A DNA stretch of 47,804 nt from Microbacterium sp. (GTDB lineage Bacteria; Actinomycetota; Actinomycetes; Actinomycetales; Microbacteriaceae). Both the position numbers and the translations under genes were made by a program. Within the stretch, counting starts at the first letter, position 1. Every line of letters begins with the position of its first letter. The notes beneath the pieces were generated by a model, which was not told where the DNA came from, did not search any database, and saw only the letters and a list, made by a program, of their open reading frames with translations. The DNA lies in contig JAEKKN010000005.1 of assembly GCA_019510305.1 (NCBI GenBank), forward strand, positions 1 to 47,804. The letters are read 5' to 3'. This document shows, piece by piece, positions 17,329 to 26,198 of the stretch.

Positions 17329-17508
17329 ATGAACCCTCTCGTGCGCCCGCGGAACGACCGCGTCATCGCCGGTGTCTGCTCGGCTGTCGCCCGGCGCTTC
17401 GGCATGAAGGCCTCCACCGTCCGACTGCTCAGCGTGATCCTGGTGCTGTTCGCCGGACTCTCGCTGTGGGCCTACGTGCTGCTCTGGGTCGTCATCCCGA
17501 ACGAGTGA
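17329..17508 (+). CDS. Small PspC-domain membrane protein
   Basis: The protein has 59 residues. It begins MNPLVRPRNDRVIAGVCSAV and contains ARRFGMKASTVRLLSVILVL followed by a hydrophobic helix (FAGLSLWAYVLLWVVIPNE). This is the complete, minimal PspC fold: a short amphipathic 'GVC.G.A..FG.....VR' part and a transmembrane helix. PspC proteins sense or buffer envelope stress. CAGGAT followed by six bases and the ATG suggests a leaderless transcript, as at the esterase gene. It sits 38 bases before the helicase gene. This is a second, stand-alone PspC, separate from the kinase-linked pair at 24.9-27.8 kb. Confidence 0.85.
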   Translation: MNPLVRPRNDRVIAGVCSAVARRFGMKASTVRLLSVILVLFAGLSLWAYVLLWVVIPNE

Positions 17509-17546
17509 ACCGAGCCGATGTCCGTCCCCTCGGCGAAGATGGAGGG

Positions 17547-20500
17547 ATGGGTGATGTGCTCGATCGGTTCACCCCCGCCACGCAGGACTGGTTCCGGGGT
17601 GCTTTCAGCGCACCCACACCGGCGCAGGCAGGCGCGTGGCAGGCGATCTCCGCCGGCAAGCACGCCCTCGTCGTCGCGCCCACAGGCTCGGGCAAGACGC
17701 TGTCGGCGTTCCTGTGGGCGATCGACAGCGTCTTTCGCGAGCGGATGCAGATCACGGATGCCGCCCCGAAGAAGGATGCCTCGCGCACCCGCATCCTCTA
17801 CATCTCGCCGCTGAAGGCGCTCGGCGTCGACGTCGAGCGGAACCTCCGTTCTCCACTGATCGGCATCGGACAGTCCGCCCGTCGTCTGGGCGTGACCGCC
17901 CCGAGCGTCACGGTCGGCGTGCGCTCGGGCGATACGACGTCGAGCGACCGCCGCAAGCTGGTCGCCGACCCGCCCGACATCCTCATCACCACTCCCGAGT
18001 CGCTGTATCTGATGCTCACGAGCCGCGCGGGCGAGACGCTGCGCGACGTGCACACCGTGATCATCGACGAGGTGCACGCGGTCGCGGCCACCAAACGCGG
18101 GGCCCACCTCGCGGTGAGCCTCGAGCGCCTCGACGCGTTGCGCAGTGCGCGCGGCGCACAGGCTCCCGCCCAACGAATCGGCCTGTCTGCGACTGTGCGG
18201 CCGATCGACGAGGTCGCGCGCTTCCTCGGAGGCTCCGCGCCCGTCGAGATCGTGGCGCCTCCCGCATCCAAGACGTTCGAACTCGGCGTGATCGTACCGA
18301 TGGACGACATGACCAACCCTCCCCCGCCACCGGGCGTCACAGCTCCTGTCGACGGCGAGCCGGCGGAGTACTCCGAGGTGACCGGCTCGGTGTGGCCGCA
18401 CGTCGAGGAGGCGATCGTCGACCGCATCCTGCAGAACAACTCGACGATCGTGTTCGCGAACTCCCGCCGCCTGGCCGAGCGGCTCACGGGGCGTCTGAAC
18501 GAGATCTACTCCGAGCGCAACGGCATCGCGCTGCCCGAGGCGTCGGTACCGGCCGCGATGATGGCGCAGGCCGGAGCGACCGCGGGCGCCGACCCGGTGC
18601 TCGCGAAGGCCCACCACGGCTCGGTCTCGAAGGAGCAGCGGGCGCAGGTCGAGGAGGAGCTGAAGTCCGGCGTCCTGCGCTGCGTCGTCGCGACCAGCAG
18701 CCTCGAACTGGGCATCGACATGGGCGCCGTCGATCTCGTGATCCAGGTCGAGGCGCCGCCGTCCGCGGCGTCGGGTCTGCAGCGGGTCGGCCGCGCCGGA
18801 CACCAGGTCGGCGAGATCAGCCGCGCCGCGCTCTTCCCCAAGCACCGCGGAGACGTGCTGCACACCGCGATCGTCACCGAGCGGATGCTGGCGGGCAAGA
18901 TCGAGGCGATCCAGGTGCCGCGCAATCCGCTCGACATCCTCGCGCAGCAGACCGTGGCCGCAAGCGCACTCGGCGAGATCAGCGTCGAGGAGTGGTTCGA
19001 GACGGTTCGGCGTTCGGCGCCGTTCCAGTCGCTCCCGCGCTCGGCATACGAAGCCACCCTCGACCTGCTGGCCGGGCGCTTCCCCTCCGACGAGTTCGCA
19101 GAGCTCCGCCCCCGTCTCATCTGGGATCGCGACGCCGGCACGCTGACGGGCAGGCCGGGAGCGCAGCGCATCGCAGTCACCAGCGGCGGCACTATCCCCG
19201 ACCGAGGGCTGTTCGGGGTCTTCGTGGCCGGCGAGACCACAGGGGCGCGCGTCGGAGAGCTCGACGAGGAGATGGTCTACGAGTCCCGGGTGGGCGACGT
19301 GTTCACCCTCGGTACCACGAGCTGGCGCATCGCCGAGATCACCCATGATCGCGTGAACGTGATACCCGCCTACGGCCAGCCGGGCAAGGTGCCGTTCTGG
19401 CACGGCGACGGCATCGGCCGCCCGTTCGAGCTCGGCGAGGCGCTGGGCAGGTTCTCGCGCGAGGTCTCCGCGGCGACCCCCGAGAAGGCGGCGCAGCGAC
19501 TGATCGAGGCGGGTCTCGACGAGCAGGCCAGGGCGAACCTCATGGCGCACCTGACCGAGCAGCGCGAGGCCACCGGGACGCTCCCGACCGACCGCACGCT
19601 GACCGTCGAACGCGGCCATGACGAGGTGGGCGACTGGCGAGTCATCCTTCATTCCCCGTACGGCATGAAGGTGCATGCGCCGTGGGCGCTGGCGATCAAC
19701 GCGCGCGTGCGCGAACGACTCGGCGTCGAAGGATCGGCTGTCGCGAGCGACGACGGCATCATCGTGCGCATCCCCGACGCCGACGCCGAGCCACCCGGTG
19801 CCGAACTGTTCGTGTTCGATCCGGACGAGCTGGAGCAGCTCGTCACGGACGAGGTGGGCGGGTCGGCTCTGTTCGCCTCGCGGTTCCGCGAGTGCGCGGC
19901 CCGATCGCTGCTGATGCCGCGCATGAACCCGAACAAGCGGACGCCGCTGTGGCAGCAGCGCCAGCGCTCCGCCCAGCTTCTCGAAGTGGCGCGCCGGCAT
20001 CCGACCTTCCCGGTCATTCTGGAGACCCTGCGCGAGGTGCTGCAGGACGTCTACGACCTGCCGTCGCTGCGGCGCCTCGCCACCTCGATCGCCGACCGGC
20101 GGGTCCGTCTCGTCGAGACCGAGCCCGCCCAGCCGTCGCCCTACGCACGCGACCTGCTCTTCGGCTACGTCGGGGCGTTCATGTACGAGGGCGACTCGCC
20201 TCTCGCCGAGCGCCGCGCGGCGGCGCTGTCGGTCGATCCAGCACTGCTGGGCGAGCTTCTCGGCACGGTCGAGCTGCGAGAGCTGCTCGACCCCGACGTG
20301 ATCGCCCAGTTCGAGCGCGAGGCCCAGCGACTCGACCCAGAACGCCACGCACGAGGACTCGAGGGGGTGGCCGATCTGCTGCGGATGCTCGGGCCGCTCG
20401 ACGCGGCCGAGGTCGGCGCGCGCCTCGACGAGCCTTCCGAGGCGCGCGACCACCTCGACGCTCTCGTCGCCGCACGCCGCGCGATCCCCGTGACGATCGC

Positions 20501-22142
20501 CGGGGTTCCGCGGATCGCCGCGATCGAAGACGCCGGCCGCCTGCGCGATGCGCTGGGAGCCGCTCTCCCCACCGGCATCCCCGTCGCCTTCCTGGAACCG
20601 GTGGCCGATCCGCTCGGCGATCTCGTCGCGCGGCATGCCCGCACGCACGGACCGTTCACGACGGATGCCACAGCTCTCCGATTCGGCATCGGAACCGCTG
20701 TCGCGCGGCACACGCTGCAGCGCCTGGAGCAGGCCGGACGGATCACGAGCGGATACTTCCTGCCCACGGCCGCAGGCTCCGCCGACGATCTCGAATGGTG
20801 CGACACGGAGGTGCTCCGGCGGCTGCGGATGCGCTCGCTCGCCGCGATCCGCGGGTCGGTCGAACCGGTCTCCCCTGAGGCCTACGCGCGGTTCCTGCCC
20901 GACTGGCAGCATCTCTCCCGGCCGCTAGAAGGACTCGACGGCGTGCTCACGGTGATCGAGCAGTTCGCAGGCGTGCCCATCCCGGCGAGCGCCTGGGAGT
21001 CGCTGGTCCTCCCCTCGCGTGTACGCGATTACACCCCCGCCATGCTCGACGAACTCACCTCCTCGGGCGAGGTCGTCTGGGCCGGCAACGGCTCGCTCCC
21101 GGGACGAGACGGGTGGGTGTCGCTGCACCCGGCAGACCTTGCCCCCTTCACGCTGCCCGAATCGGATGCCGAGATCGGCGCCGATTCGCTCGAGGCGCAG
21201 CTCCTCGCTGCTCTCGGCGCGGGAGGCGCGTACTTCGCCGCCCAGCTCAAGGAGATGACCGGAGCCGAGAACGAGCAGTCCGTGCTCGAAGCCCTGTGGA
21301 GTCTCGCCTGGTCGAGCCGCGTGACGAACGACACCTTTGCGCCGATCCGTTCGCTGCTCGCTGGCGGTTCCCAAGCCCACAAGGTGACCCGCCGCGCCCC
21401 GCGCACCCGCACCTATCGCGGCGTCTCGCTCGCGCGCACCGCACCCCGCCCGACATCTCTCGGCGGGCGGTGGTCGCTGCTTCCGGCGCTCGACGCTTCG
21501 ACCGGCTCATCGGCCCAGGATGCGGCGAGGCGCGCGACCGTCACCGCGGGGCTGCTCCTGGACCGCTACGGCGTGGTCACGCGCGGCGCGGTACAGGCCG
21601 AGGGCGTGCCCGGCGGCTTCGCCCAGGCGTACCGCGTTCTCGCCGGATTCGAAGAGGCGGGGCACTGCCGCCGCGGATACGTGATCGAGCGACTGGGGGC
21701 TGCGCAGTTCGCGGCATCCGCCACCGTCGATCGCCTCCGCACGTTCGCGGGTCTCGCCGACCCGCCCCCGCGGCACGCAGTCACCCTCGCCGCGACAGAT
21801 CCCGCGAACCCGTACGGCGCCGCGCTCGGCTGGCCCCGCCGCGACGGCGTCTCGCATCGTCCCGGCCGAAAAGCAGGAGGGCTGGTCGTGCTCGTCGACG
21901 GCGCTCTCGTGCTCTACCTCGAGCGCGGAGGGCGCACGGTGCTGTCGTTCAGCGACGATCCGGACATGTTGCGGGCCGCCGCATCCGACCTGGCGCGCAC
22001 CGCTCGAACGCGGCGCCTTGAAACGCTCACCGTCGAGAAGGTCAACGGTGAGGGCGTGTACGGCACCGAGTTCGCACTCGCGCTGCACGAGGCAGGTTTC
22101 GTCGTGACGCCGCGCGGATACACGCTCCGCAAGGCGGTGTGA
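17547..22142 (+). CDS. lhr: Large Lhr-family ATP-dependent helicase
   Basis: The protein has 1,531 residues, the usual length for full actinobacterial Lhr. The superfamily 2 core has Walker A APTGSGKT (44-51), DEVH at 174-177 (IIDEVHAVAA), motif III GLSATVRP, and motif VI in SGLQRVGRAGHQ. A winged-helix/beta-barrel region follows, then the long Lhr C-terminal extension ending HEAGFVVTPRGYTLRKAV. Lhr is a 3'-5' single-strand translocase that unwinds RNA:DNA hybrids and acts in DNA damage response in mycobacteria. The chosen ATG (MGDVLDRFTPATQDWF) follows GGAGGG and fits the family start; upstream in-frame codons overlap the PspC gene. A DNA-glycosylase gene lies 0.8 kb downstream. Confidence 0.93.
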   Translation: MGDVLDRFTPATQDWFRGAFSAPTPAQAGAWQAISAGKHALVVAPTGSGKTLSAFLWAIDSVFRERMQITDAAPKKDASRTRILYISPLKALGVDVERNLRSPLIGIGQSARRLGVTAPSVTVGVRSGDTTSSDRRKLVADPPDILITTPESLYLMLTSRAGETLRDVHTVIIDEVHAVAATKRGAHLAVSLERLDALRSARGAQAPAQRIGLSATVRPIDEVARFLGGSAPVEIVAPPASKTFELGVIVPMDDMTNPPPPPGVTAPVDGEPAEYSEVTGSVWPHVEEAIVDRILQNNSTIVFANSRRLAERLTGRLNEIYSERNGIALPEASVPAAMMAQAGATAGADPVLAKAHHGSVSKEQRAQVEEELKSGVLRCVVATSSLELGIDMGAVDLVIQVEAPPSAASGLQRVGRAGHQVGEISRAALFPKHRGDVLHTAIVTERMLAGKIEAIQVPRNPLDILAQQTVAASALGEISVEEWFETVRRSAPFQSLPRSAYEATLDLLAGRFPSDEFAELRPRLIWDRDAGTLTGRPGAQRIAVTSGGTIPDRGLFGVFVAGETTGARVGELDEEMVYESRVGDVFTLGTTSWRIAEITHDRVNVIPAYGQPGKVPFWHGDGIGRPFELGEALGRFSREVSAATPEKAAQRLIEAGLDEQARANLMAHLTEQREATGTLPTDRTLTVERGHDEVGDWRVILHSPYGMKVHAPWALAINARVRERLGVEGSAVASDDGIIVRIPDADAEPPGAELFVFDPDELEQLVTDEVGGSALFASRFRECAARSLLMPRMNPNKRTPLWQQRQRSAQLLEVARRHPTFPVILETLREVLQDVYDLPSLRRLATSIADRRVRLVETEPAQPSPYARDLLFGYVGAFMYEGDSPLAERRAAALSVDPALLGELLGTVELRELLDPDVIAQFEREAQRLDPERHARGLEGVADLLRMLGPLDAAEVGARLDEPSEARDHLDALVAARRAIPVTIAGVPRIAAIEDAGRLRDALGAALPTGIPVAFLEPVADPLGDLVARHARTHGPFTTDATALRFGIGTAVARHTLQRLEQAGRITSGYFLPTAAGSADDLEWCDTEVLRRLRMRSLAAIRGSVEPVSPEAYARFLPDWQHLSRPLEGLDGVLTVIEQFAGVPIPASAWESLVLPSRVRDYTPAMLDELTSSGEVVWAGNGSLPGRDGWVSLHPADLAPFTLPESDAEIGADSLEAQLLAALGAGGAYFAAQLKEMTGAENEQSVLEALWSLAWSSRVTNDTFAPIRSLLAGGSQAHKVTRRAPRTRTYRGVSLARTAPRPTSLGGRWSLLPALDASTGSSAQDAARRATVTAGLLLDRYGVVTRGAVQAEGVPGGFAQAYRVLAGFEEAGHCRRGYVIERLGAAQFAASATVDRLRTFAGLADPPPRHAVTLAATDPANPYGAALGWPRRDGVSHRPGRKAGGLVVLVDGALVLYLERGGRTVLSFSDDPDMLRAAASDLARTARTRRLETLTVEKVNGEGVYGTEFALALHEAGFVVTPRGYTLRKAV

Positions 22143-22161
22143 CCCCCGTACGCTGAGACAC

Positions 22162-22941
22162 ATGATCCAGGAATTCGGCGCCGGAATCCGCACCCTGATC
22201 CGCGGGTTCGGGCTGTGGCGCACCCGCCCTGGCCTGATGAACCTCGGTCTCATCCCGGCAGTCATATCGATCTTGCTCTTGGGCGCCCTGCTGCTGCCGC
22301 TGATCTTCGGAATGACCTCGATCTCGGCGTGGCTCACTCCCTTCGCCGAGGAGTGGCCCGCGCCGTGGAAGGGTCTGCTGCGCGGCGCCGTCGGCTTCGT
22401 GATCGTCGCCGCCGCGATCGCCCTGTCGACCGCGGTGTTCAGCGCGCTCACGCTGACGATCGGGGACCCCTTCTATCAGCGCATCTGGCACGCGGTCGAG
22501 GTGGATCTCGGCAACCCGCCACCCGAGGACGGCGGCGGTTTCTGGACCGCGCTGGGCGAGGGGCTCCGGCTCGTCGTCCTCGGCATCCTCACCGCGCTGC
22601 TGGTGCTGCTGATCGGGTTCGTCCCGCTGGTGGGCGGCATCCTCGGCGGAGTGCTCGGCGTGGTGCTCTCCGGCAGGCTGCTCGCCCGAGAGCTCACCGG
22701 GCGCTCCTTCGACGCGCGCAATCTCAGCCCCGCCGATCGCGCGGCCCTGTTCTCGGGGAGCAGAGCGCGGGTGCTGGGGTTCGGAGTCGCCACGCAACTG
22801 TGCTTCCTGATCCCCGGCGGGGCGGTCGTGGTCATGCCTGTCGCCGTGGCCGCATCGACCATGCTCGCGCGAGACATGATGGCTCGGACGCCACTCGCGG
22901 CCCTGCCCCCGGCGCTTCCCCCGACCCCCGGGCAGAACTGA
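22162..22941 (+). CDS. EI24/CysZ-like integral membrane protein
   Basis: The protein has 259 residues. It begins MIQEFGAGIRTLIRGFGLWR and has about four hydrophobic segments, e.g. LGLIPAVISILLLGALLLPL, FVIVAAAIALSTAVFSALTL, LVVLGILTALLVLLIGFVPL and LCFLIPGGAVVVMPVAVAAS. The GDPFYQRIW motif and overall layout match the EI24 domain, the family of the sulfate permease CysZ. In actinobacteria the substrate is not established. TACGCT at 22149-22154 ends seven bases before the ATG, suggesting leaderless transcription. Its stop overlaps the glycosylase start by one base (TGATG), so the two are likely co-expressed. Confidence 0.85.
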   Translation: MIQEFGAGIRTLIRGFGLWRTRPGLMNLGLIPAVISILLLGALLLPLIFGMTSISAWLTPFAEEWPAPWKGLLRGAVGFVIVAAAIALSTAVFSALTLTIGDPFYQRIWHAVEVDLGNPPPEDGGGFWTALGEGLRLVVLGILTALLVLLIGFVPLVGGILGGVLGVVLSGRLLARELTGRSFDARNLSPADRAALFSGSRARVLGFGVATQLCFLIPGGAVVVMPVAVAASTMLARDMMARTPLAALPPALPPTPGQN

Positions 22942-23729
22942 TGCCCGAGGGCGACACCGTCTTTCGCACAGCACACCGTCTCGACGACGCGCTGGCGGGC
23001 TCCGAGGTGACCCGGTTCGAGCTGCGCGTTCCACAAGCGGCGACGGTCGATCTGACGGGCCAGGTCGTGCAGGGCGTCGCCTCCCGCGGCAAGCACCTGC
23101 TGATGCGCATCGGCGACCTCACGGTTCATTCGCATCTGCGCATGGACGGCGCATGGTTCGTCTACCGCCCGGCTGAGAAGTGGCGGCATCCGGCCTTCAG
23201 AGTGCGCGCGATCGTCGGCACGGACGCCTGCGAAGCCGTGGGCGTCGACATCGCCGAGATCGAGGTCGTGCCGACACGCGATGAGGAGTCGCTCGTCGGA
23301 TATCTCGGCCCCGATCCGCTCGCGCCCGACTGGGACGCGGAGGAGGCGGCCCGCAGGCTCGGAGCGGATGCTCGCAGCATCCACGTCGCTCTGCTCGATC
23401 AGCGCAACGTGGCAGGTTTCGGCAACGAGTATGCGGCGGAACTCCTGTTCCTGCGCGGGATCCTTCCGACCACCCCGACGCCGGATGTCGACGTCGCCGC
23501 GCTTCTCGACCTCGGCGTGCGCACGATCCGCGCCAATCGCGATCGCGTCGATCGCACCTTCACCGGCGTGAATCGTCGAGGGCAGACGACCTGGGTCTAC
23601 GGCAGGGCCGGACGCCCCTGCAGGCGCTGCGGGACGCCGATCAGAAAGGGCTCGCAGGGCGCAGATCCGACCCGAGAACGCGTCACGTTCTGGTGCCCGA
23701 ACTGTCAACGATCCCCTCTGGGTTCCTGA
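22941..23729 (+). CDS. Fpg/Nei family DNA glycosylase/AP lyase
   Basis: The protein has 262 residues. It starts MPEGDTVFR, so after Met removal Pro1 is the Schiff-base nucleophile and Glu2 the catalytic acid. The helix-two-turn-helix region includes LLDQRNVAGFGNEYAAELLF. The C-terminal zinc finger has two CxxC pairs (CRRCGTPIRKG and FWCPNCQ). It removes oxidised bases, most likely oxidised pyrimidines as in actinobacterial Nei-type enzymes, and nicks the abasic site. The last codons and stop lie in a short repeated sequence (see 23721). Translation is coupled to the preceding membrane gene by TGATG. Confidence 0.9.
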   Translation: MPEGDTVFRTAHRLDDALAGSEVTRFELRVPQAATVDLTGQVVQGVASRGKHLLMRIGDLTVHSHLRMDGAWFVYRPAEKWRHPAFRVRAIVGTDACEAVGVDIAEIEVVPTRDEESLVGYLGPDPLAPDWDAEEAARRLGADARSIHVALLDQRNVAGFGNEYAAELLFLRGILPTTPTPDVDVAALLDLGVRTIRANRDRVDRTFTGVNRRGQTTWVYGRAGRPCRRCGTPIRKGSQGADPTRERVTFWCPNCQRSPLGS

Positions 23730-23743
23730 GCTTGTCGAAGGAT
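23721..23743. repeat. Short interspersed repeat over the glycosylase stop codon
   Basis: GGTTCCTGAGCTTGTCGAAG and the bases after it match the 'CTTCGACAAGCTCAGGAACC' type element that I recall as common between genes in Microbacteriaceae and relatives. The TGA of the glycosylase gene is inside it. I found only this copy in the window. Confidence 0.5.
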
Positions 23744-23817
23744 CACCACCCGGGAATGAATCCGGATGATCCGTGGTTGTTGCTATATCCGGAGAACTCC
23801 GGAACACGGGAGGAATC

Positions 23818-24225
23818 GTGGGCAAGAACTACGTCGACATCGATAACGACCAGGGTGGCACGCTGCGGTACCGCAAGCACGCCAACGGTCGCGGCCTCGT
23901 CGCGCACGGCGCGAAGGTGCATCCGATGGCGCACATCGAAGCAGGTGCGTACATCGAGCCCGGCGCCCGCGTGGGCAAGGGAGCGACCATCGCACGAGGT
24001 GCGTGGATCGACACGGACGCCGTGATCGGCGACAACGCGCACATCGACGCGCACGCGCATGTGGGTCAGGGCGCCGCGATCGGCGACGGCGCGCATGTGG
24101 GAGTCCGCACGGAGATCGGCCCGGGCGCGCGCATCGTGCGCGGAGCCCGCATCGGCGACGACGAGACCGTCGCGGCGGGTCTCACCGTCGCCACCGACCC
24201 GAAGGGCCTCTGGCTCGCCGCCTGA
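23818..24225 (+). CDS. Left-handed beta-helix (hexapeptide repeat) protein
   Basis: The protein has 135 residues from a GTG with GGGAGGA four bases upstream. From about residue 35 it is a run of hexapeptide repeats of the [LIV]-G-x4 type: HIEAGAYIEPGARVGKGATI, ARGAWIDTDAVIGDNAHIDA, HVGQGAAIGDGAHVGVRTEI, GPGARIVRGARIGDDETVAA. This forms a left-handed beta-helix as in acyltransferases and carbonic-anhydrase-like proteins. No separate catalytic domain is attached, and a zinc-binding His pattern is possible but not decisive (HAHVG). The N-terminus NYVDIDNDQGGTLRYRKHAN is unlike known enzymes. Function unknown; the fold call is firm. Confidence 0.75.
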   Translation: MGKNYVDIDNDQGGTLRYRKHANGRGLVAHGAKVHPMAHIEAGAYIEPGARVGKGATIARGAWIDTDAVIGDNAHIDAHAHVGQGAAIGDGAHVGVRTEIGPGARIVRGARIGDDETVAAGLTVATDPKGLWLAA

Positions 24226-24259
24226 GTACGGGCGCGCACTCGCGAGCAGCGAGCGCCGG

Positions 24260-24919
24260 CTACAGCAGTCGGCGCTCCGACGCCCAGACCGTGAGTTCGT
24301 GCCGCGATGACAGCTGCAGCTTGCGCAGCACTGCCGAGACGTGGGTCTCGACCGTCTTGATCGAGATGAACAGCTCGGCAGCCACCTCTTTGTAGGCGTA
24401 GCCGCGAGCGATCAGGCGCATGACCTCCTGTTCTCGTGCGGAGAGGCGGTCGAGTTCGTCCTGAGCCGTCGCCGTCTCACCGGACACGGCGCCGAAGGCG
24501 TCGAGCACGAACCCTGCGAGACGCGGCGAGAACACCGCGTCTCCTCCGGCGACTGCGTGCACAGCGCGGCTGACCTCGGCTCCCGATGAGCCCTTCGTGA
24601 TGTACCCGCGGGCGCCGGCTCGGATCACCCGCACGACGTCTTCTGCGGCATCCGACACGCTCAGAGCGAGGAAACGGGTCGCGGTCGGCTGCGAGCAGCG
24701 GAGGACCGCTTCGCCGCCCGTCGCTTCCGCCCCGGAACCGCCAGGAAGGTGCACGTCGAGCAGAACGACGTCCGGCGACGTCTCGCGGATCACCGCGATC
24801 GCGCTGGGCACGTCTGCGGCCTCGCCGACCACGTCGACGCTCGCATCGAGGTCGGCGCGCAGCCCCGAGCGGAAGATCGAGTGATCGTCCACGATCACGA
24901 CGCGGATGCCGTCAGACAC
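24260..24919 (-). CDS. NarL/LuxR-type response regulator (PspC-linked pair)
   Basis: The protein has 219 residues from a GTG that overlaps the end of the kinase gene by 8 bases. The receiver domain has the acidic pair DD at 11-12, phosphoacceptor Asp55 in VVLLDVHLPG, and the conserved Lys in GYITKGSS. The C-terminal LuxR helix-turn-helix reads LSAREQEVMRLIARGYAYKE and VAAELFISIKTVETHVSAVL. It should be phosphorylated by the kinase encoded just upstream. The divergent PspC operon at 26199 is its most likely target, as in LiaR/PspC-type envelope stress circuits; that is inference from position. Confidence 0.92.
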   Translation of the reverse strand: MSDGIRVVIVDDHSIFRSGLRADLDASVDVVGEAADVPSAIAVIRETSPDVVLLDVHLPGGSGAEATGGEAVLRCSQPTATRFLALSVSDAAEDVVRVIRAGARGYITKGSSGAEVSRAVHAVAGGDAVFSPRLAGFVLDAFGAVSGETATAQDELDRLSAREQEVMRLIARGYAYKEVAAELFISIKTVETHVSAVLRKLQLSSRHELTVWASERRLL

Positions 24920-26084
24920 GGGTTTCTCCTCCTGCCGGGAGGTGCAGGTGCACCTCGGTGCCGTTCTCATCGCTGCGCACGCTGCCCGAGCCTCCGGAGC
25001 GGCGCATCCGGCCCACGATCGACTCGCGCACGCCCAGCCGATCGCTCGGCACCTCATCGAGCGTGAATCCGCGCCCGCGGTCGCGGATGAACACGTCGAC
25101 CCCGGCCGCGCTGCCTTCGATGTACACCGAGATCTCCCCGCCCGCATGCCTCGCGGCGTTCAGCATCGCCTCCCGAGCGGCCGCTGCCAGGCCGCCGCTC
25201 GCGCGCTCCGCCGACATGCCGGCCGAGACCACGTCGATGCGCACGGGGAAGTCGAGTTCGAGAGCACCCGCGTAGTCGCGGAGATCGGTGGGCAGGTCGC
25301 CGTCGGCGGGTGCGTCGCCGTCGTACAGCCAGGCGCGAAGCTCGCGCTCCTGCGCTCGGGCCAGCCGCGCCGCCTCGCTCGATGCGCCGGCGCGGTTCTG
25401 GATCAGCGCGAGGGTCTGCAGAACCGAATCGTGCAGGTGCGCGGCCATCTCGCTGCGCTGCTCCTCGCGGATGCGTCGTACCCGCTCGCCGGCGAGCTCG
25501 CGCCAGCGATGCACGAACGTCGAGGACAGCACTGCAAGGAGCCCCGCGAGCGGGAGCAGCACGAGAGCGGGAGCGGCGCCTGGCCGCATGACGAGCAGCA
25601 GGCCGAACACCCCGGCCAGCAGCAGAGCGGCCAGCACCAGGACGATCATCGAGTGGCGCGGCCCGCGCGCGGTGTCGGTGCGGTCGATCAGTGCGGCCCA
25701 GAGGCCTGCGCCGGCGGCGAGAGCGGATGTCGCTCCGACGACGACAGCTGCCGTCGGCGACGATGCGACGTATCCGCTGAGCCCCCATGTGAGCACTGCG
25801 AGGGCGCCGACAGCGGCGGCGACCACGAGCATCCACGCCACCGGCATCCGTCTGGTCGGCGGGCTCTCCCCGTCGGCCCACGGCGTGAACAGCCAGCACC
25901 ACGCGTACAGCAGCACGCCCGCGCCGCCGCACAGGGCGAGCGCGATGAACAGCGCGCGCACCGTCCAGAGCCTTGCCCCCAGGTGCCTGGCCAGCCCCGC
26001 GCTCACGCCCGCGACCACGCAGTCCCGGTCGCGCTCGAGCGGCGGCCGCGTGCGCGCGGGCGCCGGAACGGTGGAAGAGGGCAT
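24912..26084 (-). CDS. PspC-fused sensor histidine kinase
   Basis: The protein has 390 residues from ATG 26084 (MPSSTVPAPARTRPPLERDR). Residues 18-70 form a PspC domain (CVVAGVSAGLARHLGARLWT plus a transmembrane helix). Four to five further helices follow to about residue 190. The transmitter is of the HisKA_3 type with His218 in MAAHLHDSVLQTLALIQNRA, an N-box with EAMLNAARHAGG, and DRGRGFTLDE as ATP lid start. The fusion of PspC to a NarX-like kinase is a known actinobacterial arrangement for cell-envelope stress sensing. Its stop overlaps the response-regulator start, so the pair is translationally coupled. Confidence 0.92.
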   Translation of the reverse strand: MPSSTVPAPARTRPPLERDRDCVVAGVSAGLARHLGARLWTVRALFIALALCGGAGVLLYAWCWLFTPWADGESPPTRRMPVAWMLVVAAAVGALAVLTWGLSGYVASSPTAAVVVGATSALAAGAGLWAALIDRTDTARGPRHSMIVLVLAALLLAGVFGLLLVMRPGAAPALVLLPLAGLLAVLSSTFVHRWRELAGERVRRIREEQRSEMAAHLHDSVLQTLALIQNRAGASSEAARLARAQERELRAWLYDGDAPADGDLPTDLRDYAGALELDFPVRIDVVSAGMSAERASGGLAAAAREAMLNAARHAGGEISVYIEGSAAGVDVFIRDRGRGFTLDEVPSDRLGVRESIVGRMRRSGGSGSVRSDENGTEVHLHLPAGGETRV

Positions 26085-26198
26085 GACGCCATCCAACCAT
26101 TCGCCCCGCCCCGAGCGCCGCGTCAAGGGTCAGAATCAGGGGTCGCTCAGGGGAACACCCCATGGCGGCGTGCGAGCGGATGCCGAGAGGATCGACTC

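Noticed and set aside
17472..20912. Very long open frame (over 1,100 codons) antisense to the helicase gene
   Set aside because: Long antisense frames are expected in high-GC genes. The translation is His/Arg/Gly-rich and domain-free, whereas the sense strand encodes a complete Lhr with all motifs.
24906..26198. Upstream in-frame extension of the PspC membrane protein across the kinase gene
   Set aside because: It lies entirely antisense to the kinase and reads His/Arg/Ala-rich shadow sequence. ATG 26199 has a ribosome site and a sensible N-terminus.
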